Counted from the first letter of the stretch, positions 44,070 through 57,251 are shown. The stretch is DNA of 64,000 nucleotides from Pseudomonas sp. RSB 5.4 (GCF_037126175.1 NZ_CP146986.1:2880501-2944500), one strand, 5' to 3'. Numbers and translations are program-made. Notes: a model not told the origin generated them from the sequence alone.

Positions 44070-44170
44070 GCTGCTTTACCTTCCCTACGACGCAGATTCA
44101 ATGCGTCAAATCGCTGACCCCCAATGCCCGGATGCGCTCGCGGGGCTAAAGCGAGCGCCGCCCGGACAGG

Positions 44171-45547
44171 TCAGACGGATTCAGACGAGCCATCCTGGCT
44201 CGCTTCAAATAACGCCATGGCCTCGACATGCGCCGTCTGAGGAAACATATCGAGAATCCCGGCACGTTTTAACCGGTAGCCCTGCTTGATCAATTCGACC
44301 GTATCGCGCGCCAGAGTTGCAGGGTTGCACGACACATACACCAACCGTTTGGCACCCAGGGTCGCGAGCTTGCGCACCACCTCGAAAGCACCGTCACGCG
44401 GTGGGTCCAAGAGTACCGCAGAAAAGCCGTTTCCGATCCACTGAGCATCGGTCAAAGGCTGGGATAAATCGGCTTGAAAAAACTTTGTGTTATGCAAATT
44501 GTTACTAGCGGCGTTCGCAGCGGCACGGTCGACCATGGTCTGCACGCCCTCCACCGCCACCACTTCACGCACGCTTTTGGCCAGTGGCAAGGCGAAGTTG
44601 CCCAGACCGCAGAACAGGTCGAGCACGCGCTCGTCACCGGTCGGCTTCAGCCAGTCCAGCGCCTGCGCGACCATCGCCTCATTGACCCCGGCGTTGACCT
44701 GGATGAAATCCCCCGGCCGCCAGGCCAGATCCAGATCCCACTGCTCCAGGCGATAGCCCAGCGACTGCGTGGCATCCACCGGTTGTGGCTCGCCTTCGCC
44801 ATGCAACCACAGTTGCGCTGCATGGAACTGGCAGAAATCCTTGAGGATCGTCAGGTCGGCTTCGGACAGTGGCGCCATGTGTCGCAGCAACACCGCCAGC
44901 GATGAACCGCTGAACAACTCGACATGCCCCAACGCCTGCGGTTTGCTCAAACGACGGAGCATCTCCGGCAAACGGGTCATGATCGGTTGCAAGGGCTGTA
45001 CCAGCACCGGGCATTCGTTGATGGCGACGATGTCCTGGCTGCCGGCGGCGCGGAAACCCACTTCGAGCTTCTTCGCCTTCATGTCCCAACGTACGGCGAT
45101 CCGCGCGCGGCGGCGATAGCCGAACTCCGGGCCGGTCAACGGCGCCGCCCATTCTTCAGGCTCGACCCCGGCGACCTTCGACAGCTGCTCGGCGAGCATG
45201 CGCTGTTTCAGGGCAAGCTGTTCGGCGTGGGGCAAGTGTTGAACACTGCAACCGCCGCAGCGACCGGCATGCTGACACGCTGCCGGGCGACGCAACTCAC
45301 TGGCCTTGAACACCCGTTCGGTGCGCGCTTCGACCACTTTGCCGTGGGTGCCGAGCACCCGCGCCTCGACTTCTTCACCGGCGAGGGCGCCGAGGACGAA
45401 CCAGGTGCGGCCTTCGAAAAACGCGATGCCGCGACCGTCATTGGCCAGGCGCTCGATATTCAAGCGCTGTTTTTTGCCGGTCGGGATTTGCGCGGCCTTG
45501 CTGCCGCCGGTGGGCTGGAAGCGCAGGCCTCTCTCGTGCTTGGCCAT
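44171..45547 (-). CDS. rlmD: 23S rRNA (uracil-1939-C5)-methyltransferase
   Basis: A 458-aa enzyme with an N-terminal TRAM domain, a 4Fe-4S cluster motif ([15 protein letters not shown], plus a later Cys) and an AdoMet methyltransferase domain ([16 protein letters not shown]). The nucleophilic Cys is in [12 protein letters not shown]. It methylates U1939 of 23S rRNA. Its ATG overlaps the cysM stop by one base (TGATG), so the two are coupled. Confidence 0.95.
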   Translation of the reverse strand: MAKHERGLRFQPTGGSKAAQIPTGKKQRLNIERLANDGRGIAFFEGRTWFVLGALAGEEVEARVLGTHGKVVEARTERVFKASELRRPAACQHAGRCGGCSVQHLPHAEQLALKQRMLAEQLSKVAGVEPEEWAAPLTGPEFGYRRRARIAVRWDMKAKKLEVGFRAAGSQDIVAINECPVLVQPLQPIMTRLPEMLRRLSKPQALGHVELFSGSSLAVLLRHMAPLSEADLTILKDFCQFHAAQLWLHGEGEPQPVDATQSLGYRLEQWDLDLAWRPGDFIQVNAGVNEAMVAQALDWLKPTGDERVLDLFCGLGNFALPLAKSVREVVAVEGVQTMVDRAAANAASNNLHNTKFFQADLSQPLTDAQWIGNGFSAVLLDPPRDGAFEVVRKLATLGAKRLVYVSCNPATLARDTVELIKQGYRLKRAGILDMFPQTAHVEAMALFEASQDGSSESV

Positions 45548-46449
45548 CAGTTGGGCGCGTCGAAAATGCCGGTCGACAGATAACGGTCGCCACGGTCGCA
45601 GATGATCGCGACGATCACCGCGTTTTCAACTTCCTTGGACAGGCGCAGCATCGCTGCCACCGCACCGCCCGAGGACACGCCACAAAAGATGCCTTCCTCG
45701 CGGGCCAGACGCCGGGTGACGTCCTCGGCTTCGCTTTGCGCCATGTCGACAATGCGGTCGACGCGGTCGGCCTGATAGATCTTCGGCAGGTATTCCTGCG
45801 GCCAGCGGCGGATGCCCGGAATGGCCGAGCCTTCCATCGGTTGCAGGCCAATGATCTGCACGCTGTCGCTCTGCTCTTTCAAGTAGCGCGACACGCCCAT
45901 GATGGTGCCGGTGGTGCCCATCGAACTGACGAAATGGGTGATGGTGCCCTGGGTCTGACGCCAGATTTCCGGGCCAGTGGTGGTGTAGTGCGCCTCGGGA
46001 TTATCGCCGTTGGCGAACTGATCGAGCACCTTGCCACGGCCTTCGGCTTCCATCCGCTGGGCGAGATCACGAGCGCCTTCCATGCCCTCTTCCTGACTGA
46101 CCAGAATCAGCTCGGCACCGTAAGCGGTCATCGCCGCCTTGCGCTCGGCGCTGGAGTTGTCCGGCATGATCAGGATCATCTTGTAACCCTTGATCGCGGC
46201 GGCCATGGCCAGCGCAATCCCGGTGTTGCCCGAGGTCGCTTCGATCAGCGTGTCGCCGGCGTGAATCTGCCCGCGCAGTTCGGCACGGGTGATCATCGAC
46301 AGCGCCGGACGGTCCTTGACCGAACCCGCCGGGTTGTTCCCTTCGAGCTTGAGCAACAGGGTGTTGCTGGTGGCACCGGGCAGGCGCTGCAAACGCACCA
46401 GCGGAGTGTTGCCGACGCAATCGGCGATGGTTGGGTACTGCAGGGTCAT
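45547..46449 (-). CDS. cysM: Cysteine synthase B
   Basis: A 300-aa fold-type II PLP enzyme. The PLP Lys45 is in [14 protein letters not shown], the substrate loop is TSGNTG, and the phosphate-binding glycines are [11 protein letters not shown]. It makes cysteine from O-acetylserine and sulfide or thiosulfate. I start at the ATG at 46449; the upstream frame lacks similarity. CysM ahead of rlmD-relA matches the order I recall for P. aeruginosa PA0932-PA0934. Confidence 0.95.
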   Translation of the reverse strand: MTLQYPTIADCVGNTPLVRLQRLPGATSNTLLLKLEGNNPAGSVKDRPALSMITRAELRGQIHAGDTLIEATSGNTGIALAMAAAIKGYKMILIMPDNSSAERKAAMTAYGAELILVSQEEGMEGARDLAQRMEAEGRGKVLDQFANGDNPEAHYTTTGPEIWRQTQGTITHFVSSMGTTGTIMGVSRYLKEQSDSVQIIGLQPMEGSAIPGIRRWPQEYLPKIYQADRVDRIVDMAQSEAEDVTRRLAREEGIFCGVSSGGAVAAMLRLSKEVENAVIVAIICDRGDRYLSTGIFDAPN

Positions 46450-46608
46450 GGCGTATTCGCAATCCAGACGTGCGGGGGCGCCTATCATACCGGCAAACGT
46501 TCGCAGGCCATATCACGCAAAGTATGGTGCTTATGGTTTCTGGGAATAAGCAGATGAATGTCGCACCGGTGGTGCGACTTTTGAGTTCAGCGGTGAATCG
46601 AAGGGCCC

Positions 46609-46706
46609 CTTCGCGAGCAAGCCCGCTCCCACAGGAGGGTGACGGTGTTGGTTATACAGTTTGCGGACGACACACATCCACTGTGGGAGCGGGCTTGCTC
46701 GCGAAG
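46609..46706. repeat. Outward-facing REP pair
   Basis: Here the pair is in the reverse order (TTCGCGAGCAAGCCCGCTCC first, then CTGTGGGAGCGGGCTTGCTC), the opposite arrangement from most REPINs in the window. The second REP overlaps the last codons of the kinase gene at 46652-48076, so the C-terminus of that kinase (ADAFASKPAPTVD) is REP-encoded. Confidence 0.85.
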
Positions 46707-48076
46707 GCGTCAGCCGTCACGCCGCCTCCATCGGCAATCAGCCGAAAATTCAAGCGCAACCCTGCCCCACCATTCTCCGCCCACAACATCCCACCCTGCC
46801 TTTGCACCGCATTCCTCGCAATGCTCAACCCCAGCCCAAACCCGCCATCCCCCGGGCGCGAGCCGTCGAGGCGGGTGAACGGCGAGAAGATCCGTTCCAG
46901 ATCCGCTTCAGCCACACCGCCGCCTTGATCTTCCAGCCACAGATGCCAGTAATCGCCGTCACGCCGTCCATCGAGGCACACGATGCCGCCCTCAGGCGAA
47001 TGACGAATGGCGTTGCGCAGAATGTTCTCCAGCGCCTGCGCCAAACTATTGAGATTACCGCGCACCCAGCACGACGACGGCACCGCGCACTGCAATTGCA
47101 GGCTCGGCCAGCCGCTTTCATAACAGGCGTTGTCGGTGAGCATTTCCCACAGCGCCTGAATCTGGATCGCCTCGTCCGGCAGCGGTGCACGCTCGGTGTC
47201 GAGCCAGGCCAGTTGCAGGGTGTCCTCGACCAGCCGTTGCATGCCATCGACTTCACGGCCGATGCGCTCGCGCAGTTGCCGCAGATCCTGTTCGCTTTCA
47301 CTGGCCACCCGCAATCGACTCAGCGGCGTACGCAGCTCATGGGACAGATCGCGCAGCAGCTGCTGTTGCAAGGCAACGGTGGACTGCAGGCGCTCGGACA
47401 TCGAGTCGAAGGCCCGCGCCAACTCGCCGAGTTCGTCCGGGCGCTCGGTAATGCCGCTCGACAGGCGCACATTCAATTGATCGGCGCGCCAGGCATTGGC
47501 CTGTTCGCGCAGGTTGTTCAGCGGCACCACCAGCAAGCGATACAGGCCGACGCACAGCAGCAAGGTGAACAGCCCCGGAATCACCCCGTTGGTGATCACC
47601 CTCCAGAACACCCGGTATTTACCCGGCAGAAAACGCTCGGGCAACTCGATCACCAGACTGCCGGCAGATGGATCCTGGGGAAACGGCACCCGCAGCCACG
47701 GCCGGCCTTGCTTGTGGATCGGCCAGTCGAGCCCGCGCAAAAAGGTCAGGTGCTGGATTTCTTGTTCACTCAGCGGATCGCTGCTCAACGACTGCAGATT
47801 GCGGTCTATCACTCCGACCCAACCCGCCTCGCGCAGCTCCATGCTCTGCAACCAGTTATCGATCCCGTCTCGCTCACCGCGCTGCCACGCCCGTTCGACT
47901 TCAGCGGCATAACGGCTCAGCGTGCCGCGCGCCTCGTCGGAGAGAAACTGGTTGCGCTCCTCCATGTAGCGGCCCCAGGACCAGCTCAGCCAGATCATCA
48001 GCAGACAGAACGCCACCAGCAGGCACGCCAGTTTCCAGAACAGCGAATGCCGGCCCGGCAGGTCAGAGATTTTCAT
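46652..48076 (-). CDS. Sensor histidine kinase (PirS-like position)
   Basis: A 474-aa kinase starting at the ATG at 48076 (or 48085). TM1 is at about 12-34, the periplasmic domain at about 35-160 and TM2 at about 162-182. HAMP follows, then HisKA with His246 (LLRDLSHELRTPLSRLR) and the ATPase domain (NALRHSPEGG-like NAIRHSPEGG, EDQGGGV, GLGLSIA). It overlaps the response regulator by 14 bp. In P. aeruginosa the pair between cysM and gacS is PirR-PirS with the enterobactin receptor gene pirA next to it; pirA is absent here. The last roughly 15 residues come from a REP sequence. Confidence 0.88.
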   Translation of the reverse strand: MKISDLPGRHSLFWKLACLLVAFCLLMIWLSWSWGRYMEERNQFLSDEARGTLSRYAAEVERAWQRGERDGIDNWLQSMELREAGWVGVIDRNLQSLSSDPLSEQEIQHLTFLRGLDWPIHKQGRPWLRVPFPQDPSAGSLVIELPERFLPGKYRVFWRVITNGVIPGLFTLLLCVGLYRLLVVPLNNLREQANAWRADQLNVRLSSGITERPDELGELARAFDSMSERLQSTVALQQQLLRDLSHELRTPLSRLRVASESEQDLRQLRERIGREVDGMQRLVEDTLQLAWLDTERAPLPDEAIQIQALWEMLTDNACYESGWPSLQLQCAVPSSCWVRGNLNSLAQALENILRNAIRHSPEGGIVCLDGRRDGDYWHLWLEDQGGGVAEADLERIFSPFTRLDGSRPGDGGFGLGLSIARNAVQRQGGMLWAENGGAGLRLNFRLIADGGGVTADAFASKPAPTVDVCRPQTV

Positions 48077-48785
48077 CAGGCGCACTCAGCACGTAGCCCT
48101 TGCCCCACACCGTGCGCACTTCACGCTCGAGGTAACCGATGGCCTTGAGTTTGCGGCGGATCTGGCTGATGTGCATGTCGAGGCTGCGGTCGTGGGCCGC
48201 GTAACCGCGTTGCAGAACGTGCTGATAAAGGAAGGCCTTGCTCAGCACTTCTTCGTCGTTGCGATTGAGGGTTTCCAGCAGGCGGTATTCGCTGCGGGTC
48301 AGGCCGGCGGCTTGCGCGTTATAGAAAACCTCGCACTGTTCATCGTCAAAGCGCAGCGTGCCACTGGCCACCGACGGAGTAACTGCCGCCGGGCGCCGAT
48401 CAAGGGCCACCCGCCGCAGAATCGCCTCGATGCGCACGTGCAGCTCGGCCATGCTGAACGGCTTTGGCAGATAATCATCGGCCCCCAGGCGAAAGCCACT
48501 GATGCGATCGGCCTCGGCACCCAGGGCAGACATCAGCAGCACCGGCGTCGAATGGCTCTGACGCAATTGGGTCAGCACATTCAGGCCATCGAGCCCCGGC
48601 AACAGTATGTCCATCAGCACCACATCGAACGGCTGGCGACGCGCGATGTTCAGCCCTTCCTGACCGTTCTGGCACCAGGTCACCTTAAAGCCGCTGCGCC
48701 CCAGATGTTCGTGAACATAGGCGCCCAGAACCGGGTCGTCCTCGATGGCAAGAATGCGTGGGAAATCGTTGGAGGCAAGCGTCAT
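48063..48785 (-). CDS. OmpR-family response regulator (PirR-like position)
   Basis: A 240-aa regulator. The receiver has acidic residues in ILAIEDDPVLG, the phosphoacceptor Asp59 in VVLMDILLPGLDG and the Lys in YLPKPFSMAEL. The winged-helix domain (about 140-236) ends with VRTVWGKGYVLSA. I start at the ATG at 48785, because the frame upstream overlaps the gacS promoter region. It is the first gene of the pair and divergent from gacS. By position it corresponds to PA0929 (pirR), but the signal is not established here. Confidence 0.9.
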   Translation of the reverse strand: MTLASNDFPRILAIEDDPVLGAYVHEHLGRSGFKVTWCQNGQEGLNIARRQPFDVVLMDILLPGLDGLNVLTQLRQSHSTPVLLMSALGAEADRISGFRLGADDYLPKPFSMAELHVRIEAILRRVALDRRPAAVTPSVASGTLRFDDEQCEVFYNAQAAGLTRSEYRLLETLNRNDEEVLSKAFLYQHVLQRGYAAHDRSLDMHISQIRRKLKAIGYLEREVRTVWGKGYVLSAPDENL

Positions 48786-49002
48786 GAGTATCTGCAAATA
48801 ATTCTCAGTTGGCCGATTATTCAAGATTGCCCGCCATCGGGCAACCCAAGGTTGACCTGGCGGACAAACGCGCCATGCGCCGTCGACCGATGACGACATC
48901 ATTTTTCCGGAGATTGCCTGCCTGCAAATCGCTACACTGCGCCAATGTCGCGTGCCGGATGCACGTAAGAGTCAACAGTTCAGCGGGATGCAGGAGATGG
49001 GT

Positions 49003-51756
<2,754 letters not shown>

Positions 51757-51839
51757 TCCACGGCAATGCCGGCAGCGGCAATCGCCGTTAAAGTGGTGGC
51801 CGTCAACGCTGACTCGCCACCCCGTTCCAGGAGGAATTG

Positions 51840-52829
51840 ATGCGCACGATCGTCTTCAGCAGCCAGACCTATGACCGCGGCAGTTTCCTCGCCGTCGATT
51901 GCCCGGCCGGAATAGAACTGCACTTTCAGCCGGCCCGGCTCAGTCTTGACACCGCCGCCCTGGCCGAACAGCACGAGGTGGTCTGCGCCTTCATCAATGA
52001 CGATCTCAGCGCGCCGGTGCTGGAGCGGCTGGCGGCCGGCGGCACGCGGCTGATCGCGCTGCGCTCGGCGGGCTACAACCATGTCGATCTGGTCGCGGCG
52101 AAACGCCTCGGGCTGTCCGTGGTGCGGGTTCCAGCCTACTCGCCGCATGCGGTGGCCGAACATGCGGTGGCGTTGATTCTGGCGCTCAACCGGCGCCTGC
52201 ACCGTGCCTACAACCGCACCCGCGAAGGCGATTTCACGCTGCACGGCCTGACCGGTTTCGATCTGGTGGGCAAGACCGTCGGCATCGTCGGCACCGGGCA
52301 GATCGGCGCGACCTTCGCGAAAATCATGCACGGCTTCGGTTGTGAATTGCTGGCGTACGACCCGTATCCAAACCCCGAGGTTGTGGCCTTGGGCGCACGT
52401 TATCTGAGCCTGCCGGAATTGCTCGCGCAGTCGCGGATCATCAGCCTGCACTGCCCGCTCAACGCGCAGAGCAAACACTTGATCAACCGTGAGTCACTGG
52501 CACATCTGCAACCGGGGGCGATGCTGATCAACACCGGACGCGGCGGTCTGGTGGACACACCCGCGCTGATCGACGCCTTGAAGGACGGCCAGTTGGGCTA
52601 TCTGGGCCTGGATGTGTATGAGGAAGAGGCGCAGCTGTTTTTCGAGGATCGCAGCGACTTGCCGTTGCAGGATGATGTGCTGGCGCGGCTGCTGACCTTC
52701 CCGAATGTGATCATCACCGCGCATCAGGCGTTTCTGACCCACGAGGCGCTGGGCGCGATTGCCGCGACCACCCTGCACAACATCGCGACCTGGGCTGCAG
52801 GCGCGCCGCAAAACCAGGTCGAAGGCTGA
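51840..52829 (+). CDS. ldhA: D-lactate dehydrogenase (fermentative)
   Basis: A 329-aa D-isomer 2-hydroxyacid dehydrogenase. It has the NAD-binding motif VGIVGTGQIGATFAKIM (about 145-161), the catalytic Arg in INTGRGGLVDTPAL, the Glu in LDVYEEE and the His in ITAHQAFLTHEAL. It reduces pyruvate to D-lactate. The ATG at 51840 has AGGAGG seven to twelve bases before it; the in-frame TTG at 51837 is not preferred. It follows gacS by 83 bp, the order known from P. aeruginosa (PA0928-PA0927). Confidence 0.93.
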   Translation: MRTIVFSSQTYDRGSFLAVDCPAGIELHFQPARLSLDTAALAEQHEVVCAFINDDLSAPVLERLAAGGTRLIALRSAGYNHVDLVAAKRLGLSVVRVPAYSPHAVAEHAVALILALNRRLHRAYNRTREGDFTLHGLTGFDLVGKTVGIVGTGQIGATFAKIMHGFGCELLAYDPYPNPEVVALGARYLSLPELLAQSRIISLHCPLNAQSKHLINRESLAHLQPGAMLINTGRGGLVDTPALIDALKDGQLGYLGLDVYEEEAQLFFEDRSDLPLQDDVLARLLTFPNVIITAHQAFLTHEALGAIAATTLHNIATWAAGAPQNQVEG

Positions 52830-52840
52830 GGATTACCGGC

Positions 52841-53293
52841 TTATTTCGGCGACAGCGACGAGGCCAGGATCAGCAGGGCCAGCCAGCCAAAACCGAAAAA
52901 ACGCTGCTTCATCGAATGACCGTTACGCAGCAGGAACCAGACAAAGACCATCGGCAACAGAAACACCATGATCTTCAACCAGCCTTCCACCGGACGCGAA
53001 CCGTCGGCGTTGGGCTGAAGTTGAGGGATCGGCTCGGGCTGCCGACGACGGCGACCGACTGCTGCCGGTGTCACTTTCGGCGCGGGCTCCGGGGCTGGCG
53101 GCGGGACGAAGGCTTCAGGCACCGACTTGTTGCGCGGCAGACTGCCAAATGAAATCGTCGTCGCGGCAGCGGCGACCGTCGGCTGCTGCGGATTGTGCCC
53201 GTGTTGCTGCGCCATCGGAGCACCACAATGAATGCACGCCTTGACTTCAGAGCTGATGCTCCGCTTGCATTCATAACATTCGATCAGCGCCAT
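52841..53293 (-). CDS. Zinc-ribbon membrane protein
   Basis: A 150-aa protein with an N-terminal zinc ribbon (IECYECKRSISSEVKACIHCGAPM: two CxxC pairs at about residues 5-22), a Pro/Ala-rich linker, and two C-terminal hydrophobic segments (WLKIMVFLLPMVFVWFLL and FFGFGWLALLILASSL). The start is the ATG at 53293. It is convergent with ldhA and leaves only 11 bp between stops. Function unknown; zinc-ribbon membrane proteins of this size are common orphan genes. Confidence 0.82.
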   Translation of the reverse strand: MALIECYECKRSISSEVKACIHCGAPMAQQHGHNPQQPTVAAAATTISFGSLPRNKSVPEAFVPPPAPEPAPKVTPAAVGRRRRQPEPIPQLQPNADGSRPVEGWLKIMVFLLPMVFVWFLLRNGHSMKQRFFGFGWLALLILASSLSPK

Positions 53294-53426
53294 GTTCCGT
53301 TCCCTCAGATTGAAGGGCGGCAGTTTGCCATGAGCGCCGAGCAATTTGAACCGGATCGAAGGTCACACACGTACGCCATCCTGCAATCCAGCCCGTGCTA
53401 GCATGTCGCGCAGATTTGGAGGACCC

Positions 53427-53861
53427 ATGGTCGAACACGATTTCCGCTACACCCTGATGAACCCGCAACACACCCTCACCGAATGCCGCGCCCTCGTACC
53501 GGGCCGCTATCAGGTCACCGGCAACGGTGGCTCGATCCGTAACGGTGACGTTCTGTTGGTCACCCTCAAAGGCAGCAAGGCCTTGTCCATGCGCCTGACC
53601 GTCGACTCCGTGCGCCACCTGATCAATCCGCCGGGCCAATGGACCGCGATGACCACGGGCCCGGTATTCGGCGAACTGGCGATCCACACCTGGCAGGTCA
53701 ACTGCGACAGCTGCGCCAAAGAGCTGAGCTTCGAGTTCGCGGTGGATGCCAAGCTGGGCAAGACTGCCGAGAAACCGGCCGCCACGGCGCGCATCGCCGA
53801 GCTGGGCTGGAAAGCCGTCGGCGACAAACACCTGTGCCCGAAATGCCAGGAGCCTGCGTGA
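53427..53861 (+). CDS. Conserved hypothetical protein with two CxxC motifs
   Basis: A 144-aa soluble protein with a TTTGGAGGACCC ribosome site and ATG at 53427. CDSC (about residues 93-96) and CPKC (about 138-141, near the C-terminus) could bind zinc or a similar metal. The N-terminal half reads as beta-rich (TLTECRALVPGRYQVTGNGGSIRNGDVLLVTLKG). I recall close relatives in pseudomonads but no function. Its TGA shares a base with the ATG of the following lipoprotein gene (TGATG), so a cytosolic and an envelope protein are coupled. Confidence 0.8.
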   Translation: MVEHDFRYTLMNPQHTLTECRALVPGRYQVTGNGGSIRNGDVLLVTLKGSKALSMRLTVDSVRHLINPPGQWTAMTTGPVFGELAIHTWQVNCDSCAKELSFEFAVDAKLGKTAEKPAATARIAELGWKAVGDKHLCPKCQEPA

Positions 53862-54265
53862 TGAAACGCCTTGCCCTGCCCCTGTTGGTCGGTGCCGGTC
53901 TGGTGGGCTGCGCCGCAGAGCCAGTGCAGTTGCAACAGAACCGCAGCTACATTCTGGAGTGGATCGGCGAGCGGCCATTGATGGATTACAGCCACCTGAC
54001 CGTGACCCTCGGTGACGATGGCCGCGCGTATGGCAACGGCGGCTGCAACCACTGGTTCGCACCGTACACCCTCGAGGGTGACAAGCTGAGCTTCGGCCCG
54101 ATCGGCAAGACCCGCAAACTCTGCGCCCCGGCGCTGATGGAGCAGGAACAACGCTTCCTGCAGGCGCTGCAAGGCGTCGAACGCTGGGACATCTCGCCGA
54201 TCGAGCAGATGCGCTTCTGGCCGGCGGAAGGCAAGCCGCTGCGCTGGTGGCTGGAAGAGGGTTAA
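53861..54265 (+). CDS. META-domain lipoprotein (HslJ-like)
   Basis: A 134-aa lipoprotein. The signal peptide ends in the lipobox LVGC (Cys17), so the mature N-terminus is lipidated. The META/HslJ pattern follows: LEWIGERPLMDYSHLTVTLGDDGRAYGNGGCNHWFAPYTLEG (the GxxGCN core near residues 58-63) and KTRKLCAPALMEQEQRFL. Two Cys residues outside the lipobox (about 62 and 88) are the conserved family pair. META proteins are envelope proteins linked to stress or motility in other bacteria; the role here is unknown. Confidence 0.85.
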   Translation: MKRLALPLLVGAGLVGCAAEPVQLQQNRSYILEWIGERPLMDYSHLTVTLGDDGRAYGNGGCNHWFAPYTLEGDKLSFGPIGKTRKLCAPALMEQEQRFLQALQGVERWDISPIEQMRFWPAEGKPLRWWLEEG

Positions 54266-54278
54266 CCCTCAAGAACGC

Positions 54279-54462
54279 CAAACCCTCACCCTAACCCTCT
54301 CCCAAAGGGAGAGGGAACTGATTGGGGGGTTCTGAAAGTGTGCGCCGACTTGAAGGATCTTCGCTGAATCCATAATCGACACGATCTTCCAGGTCGATGG
54401 AAGCGCCAGACACCTCGGTCAGCTCCCTCTCCTTCTGGGAGAGGGCTGGGGTGAGGGTTGCT
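54279..54462. repeat. Spaced inverted repeat of CCCTCACCCTAACCCTCTCCC type
   Basis: The left arm (54279-54320; AACCCTCACCCTAACCCTCTCCC then GGGAGAGGG) and right arm (54421-54462; CTCCCTCTCC then GGGAGAGGGCTGGGGTGAGGGTT) are inverted over about 100 bp, and each arm is itself a hairpin. It lies between the convergent META and TlpA genes and probably ends both transcripts. It is a different family from the REPs. Confidence 0.75.
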
Positions 54463-54475
54463 CTTTAGAGGCAGC

Positions 54476-54943
54476 TCACTTTGTCGCCTGCAACGCCTGC
54501 AGCTTGGCCATCACCCCCGCCGCCGTCTGCTCGCCCATCAACTGCTCACGCACCTTGCCCTTGTTGTCGATGATGTAGGTCACCGGCAAGGCCTCACTGC
54601 GCGGCAGGTCGAACAGGTCCGCCGGATCCTGCGCCAGTACGGTGAACTTGATGCCCAGCTTCTCGCTGGCGCTCTTCAGGTCTTCACCCTGCACGTTGTC
54701 GAAGTTGACCCCGAACACCCCAATATTCTTGCTCTTGAGTTCGTCAGCCAAATGATTGAGTTCAGGAATTTCCGTGCGGCACGGGCCACACCATTCGGCC
54801 CAGTAATTGATAACTACCCATTGTTTATCCAGACGCTCGGACGCCACCTTCTGACCATTCTGGTCAATGCCGTAATCGTTGCCGCAGCCCCCCAGCATCA
54901 ACGCCCCGATTATCGTCAATGCCGCTGCCAATCGCCGTGTCAT
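54476..54943 (-). CDS. TlpA-type thioredoxin lipoprotein
   Basis: A 155-aa lipoprotein. The signal peptide ends in LGGC (Cys about 20) and is followed by a thioredoxin fold with the active site WCGPC (YWAEWCGPCRTEIPEL) and the cis-Pro in ALPVTYIID. TlpA/ResA proteins reduce disulfides in the periplasm, for example in cytochrome c maturation. I start at the ATG at 54943. It is divergent from arsC with about 110 bp between. Confidence 0.9.
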   Translation of the reverse strand: MTRRLAAALTIIGALMLGGCGNDYGIDQNGQKVASERLDKQWVVINYWAEWCGPCRTEIPELNHLADELKSKNIGVFGVNFDNVQGEDLKSASEKLGIKFTVLAQDPADLFDLPRSEALPVTYIIDNKGKVREQLMGEQTAAGVMAKLQALQATK

Positions 54944-55057
54944 GTCGTGTTCCCTGGTCAAAAATTGGATGCGCCTGCGACCCATCGCCTCTGAAGGTTC
55001 TGGATTGCGCGCTGCACAGTTAGAATAGCCGCCACTTTACGCCAGAAGCGACCCGCC

Positions 55058-56004
<947 letters not shown>

Positions 56005-56006
56005 GG

Positions 56007-56432
56007 GTGGCGAAGAAGGCGAAAATCCTGCCCTCGGTGGAGTGGCTCGAACCCCGCGTCAAGGCGATGCGGGCCCTCAGCCTGCTGTGCTTCTTCGGCC
56101 TCGCCGGGCTGCTCGCCGCTTACTACCTGGTATTCGCCGACCTGCATGGCGCCCGACCATGGGTGATTCTGCTGGTCGAGCTGATCCCGTGGCTGATCCT
56201 CGCGCCGGGGATGCTGATGGGCAACGCGCGTGCGCACTCGTGGATGTGTTTTGTGGTGAATCTGTATTTCATCAAGGGCGCATTGGCAGCGTATGACCCG
56301 AACCGGCAGCTGTTCGGGGTGCTGGAGATGGCCGCGAGCCTGGCGCTGTTCTGCTCGGCGCTGCTGTATGTGCGGTGGCGGTATCAGTTGAATCGCAAGC
56401 TGGCTGGCGAGGGCGAGATTTCCGTCGCCTGA
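56007..56432 (+). CDS. DUF2069 membrane protein
   Basis: A 141-aa protein starting at the GTG at 56007, two bases after the wrbA stop, with GGAGG upstream inside wrbA. It has four hydrophobic segments (ALSLLCFFGLAGLLAAYYLVF; WVILLVELIPWLILAPGMLM; HSWMCFVVNLYFIKGALAAY; LFGVLEMAASLALFCSALLYVRW) and the family's NARAHSWMCFVVNLYFI core. This is the DUF2069 pattern, an inner-membrane protein of unknown function found next to wrbA in many gammaproteobacteria. Confidence 0.88.
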   Translation: MAKKAKILPSVEWLEPRVKAMRALSLLCFFGLAGLLAAYYLVFADLHGARPWVILLVELIPWLILAPGMLMGNARAHSWMCFVVNLYFIKGALAAYDPNRQLFGVLEMAASLALFCSALLYVRWRYQLNRKLAGEGEISVA

Positions 56433-56440
56433 GCTGACGC

Positions 56441-56530
56441 CTTCGCGAGCAAGCCCGCTCCCACAGTTTTTGTGTCGATCACAATATTGTGTTTCAACAA
56501 GGATCCTGTGGGAGCGGGCTTGCTCGCGAA
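56441..56530. repeat. Outward-facing REP pair
   Basis: TTCGCGAGCAAGCCCGCTCC precedes GTGGGAGCGGGCTTGCTCGC, as at 46609. It lies between the convergent DUF2069 gene and the glycosylase-like gene. Confidence 0.85.
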
Positions 56531-56545
56531 TGGGGCGACGCGTTA

Positions 56546-57220
56546 TTAATGATTGACGGTGTAAGCCAGCATCATCGAAATCTGGCTCATCGGCCGCCCG
56601 CCACTCTGTTCATGCCACTGGTTGAACGCGTTCTGCACAATCGCCAGATCGCGCAGACTGGTCGGCACCTTGTCGACGATCTTCTGCGCATTCAGTGCCG
56701 CGACCACGTCATAGCTCGGCACAAAGGTGTCCTTGCCAACCATGCGCAAGAAGCGTGGCGCCGACAGCCCGCCCAACTGATGGCCGTGCTTTTTCAGGTA
56801 GGTCCACAGACCGACGATATCGGTCACCGGCCAGTCGGCGATCAGTGCGCCGAAACTGCCCTTCTCCTTCTCCACATCGAGAATGAACTGCGCATTGCGC
56901 GGCACGCTCTTGAGCTTGCCCAGGTGGCGGATGATTCGCGCGTCCTGCATCAGGCGTTCGAGGTGCTCGGCGCTCATCAGCACGACTTTTTCCGGATCGA
57001 ACTTGAAAAACACTTCTTCGAAAGCCGGCCACTTGGCGTCCACCAGGCTGTGCTTGAGCCCGGCACGGAATACCCGCAGGGCCATGGTCGAGAGGTAACG
57101 ATCGTCGCTGATCTTGCGCAATTGCGCGGGAGTCTTGGGAACGGGCAGATGGGCTTCCAGTTCAGCCGCCGAACCGAAGCGGTTCAGACAGTATTCGTGC
57201 AGCCACTTGTAATCGCGCAT
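56546..57220 (-). CDS. DNA-3-methyladenine glycosylase I-like protein
   Basis: A 224-aa protein with the layout of the Tag-like helix-hairpin-helix glycosylases (ISDDRYLSTMALRVFRAGLKHSLVDAKWPAFEEVFFKFDPEKV; IRHLGKLKSVPRNAQFIL; GGLSAPRFLRMVGKDTFVPSYDVVAAL). The N-terminal zinc-binding Cys/His set of E. coli Tag is not clearly present, so alkylated-adenine activity is likely but not certain. It would remove damaged bases to start base-excision repair. I start at the ATG at 57220. Confidence 0.82.
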   Translation of the reverse strand: MRDYKWLHEYCLNRFGSAAELEAHLPVPKTPAQLRKISDDRYLSTMALRVFRAGLKHSLVDAKWPAFEEVFFKFDPEKVVLMSAEHLERLMQDARIIRHLGKLKSVPRNAQFILDVEKEKGSFGALIADWPVTDIVGLWTYLKKHGHQLGGLSAPRFLRMVGKDTFVPSYDVVAALNAQKIVDKVPTSLRDLAIVQNAFNQWHEQSGGRPMSQISMMLAYTVNH

Positions 57221-57251
57221 GCCCTCTCCTATTGAATGAAACGAAGAAACC

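Noticed and set aside
42357..44117. 586-codon open frame on the plus strand opposite relA
   Set aside because: Antisense shadow of a high-GC gene; it has no ribosome site or recognisable domain and mirrors the relA codon pattern.
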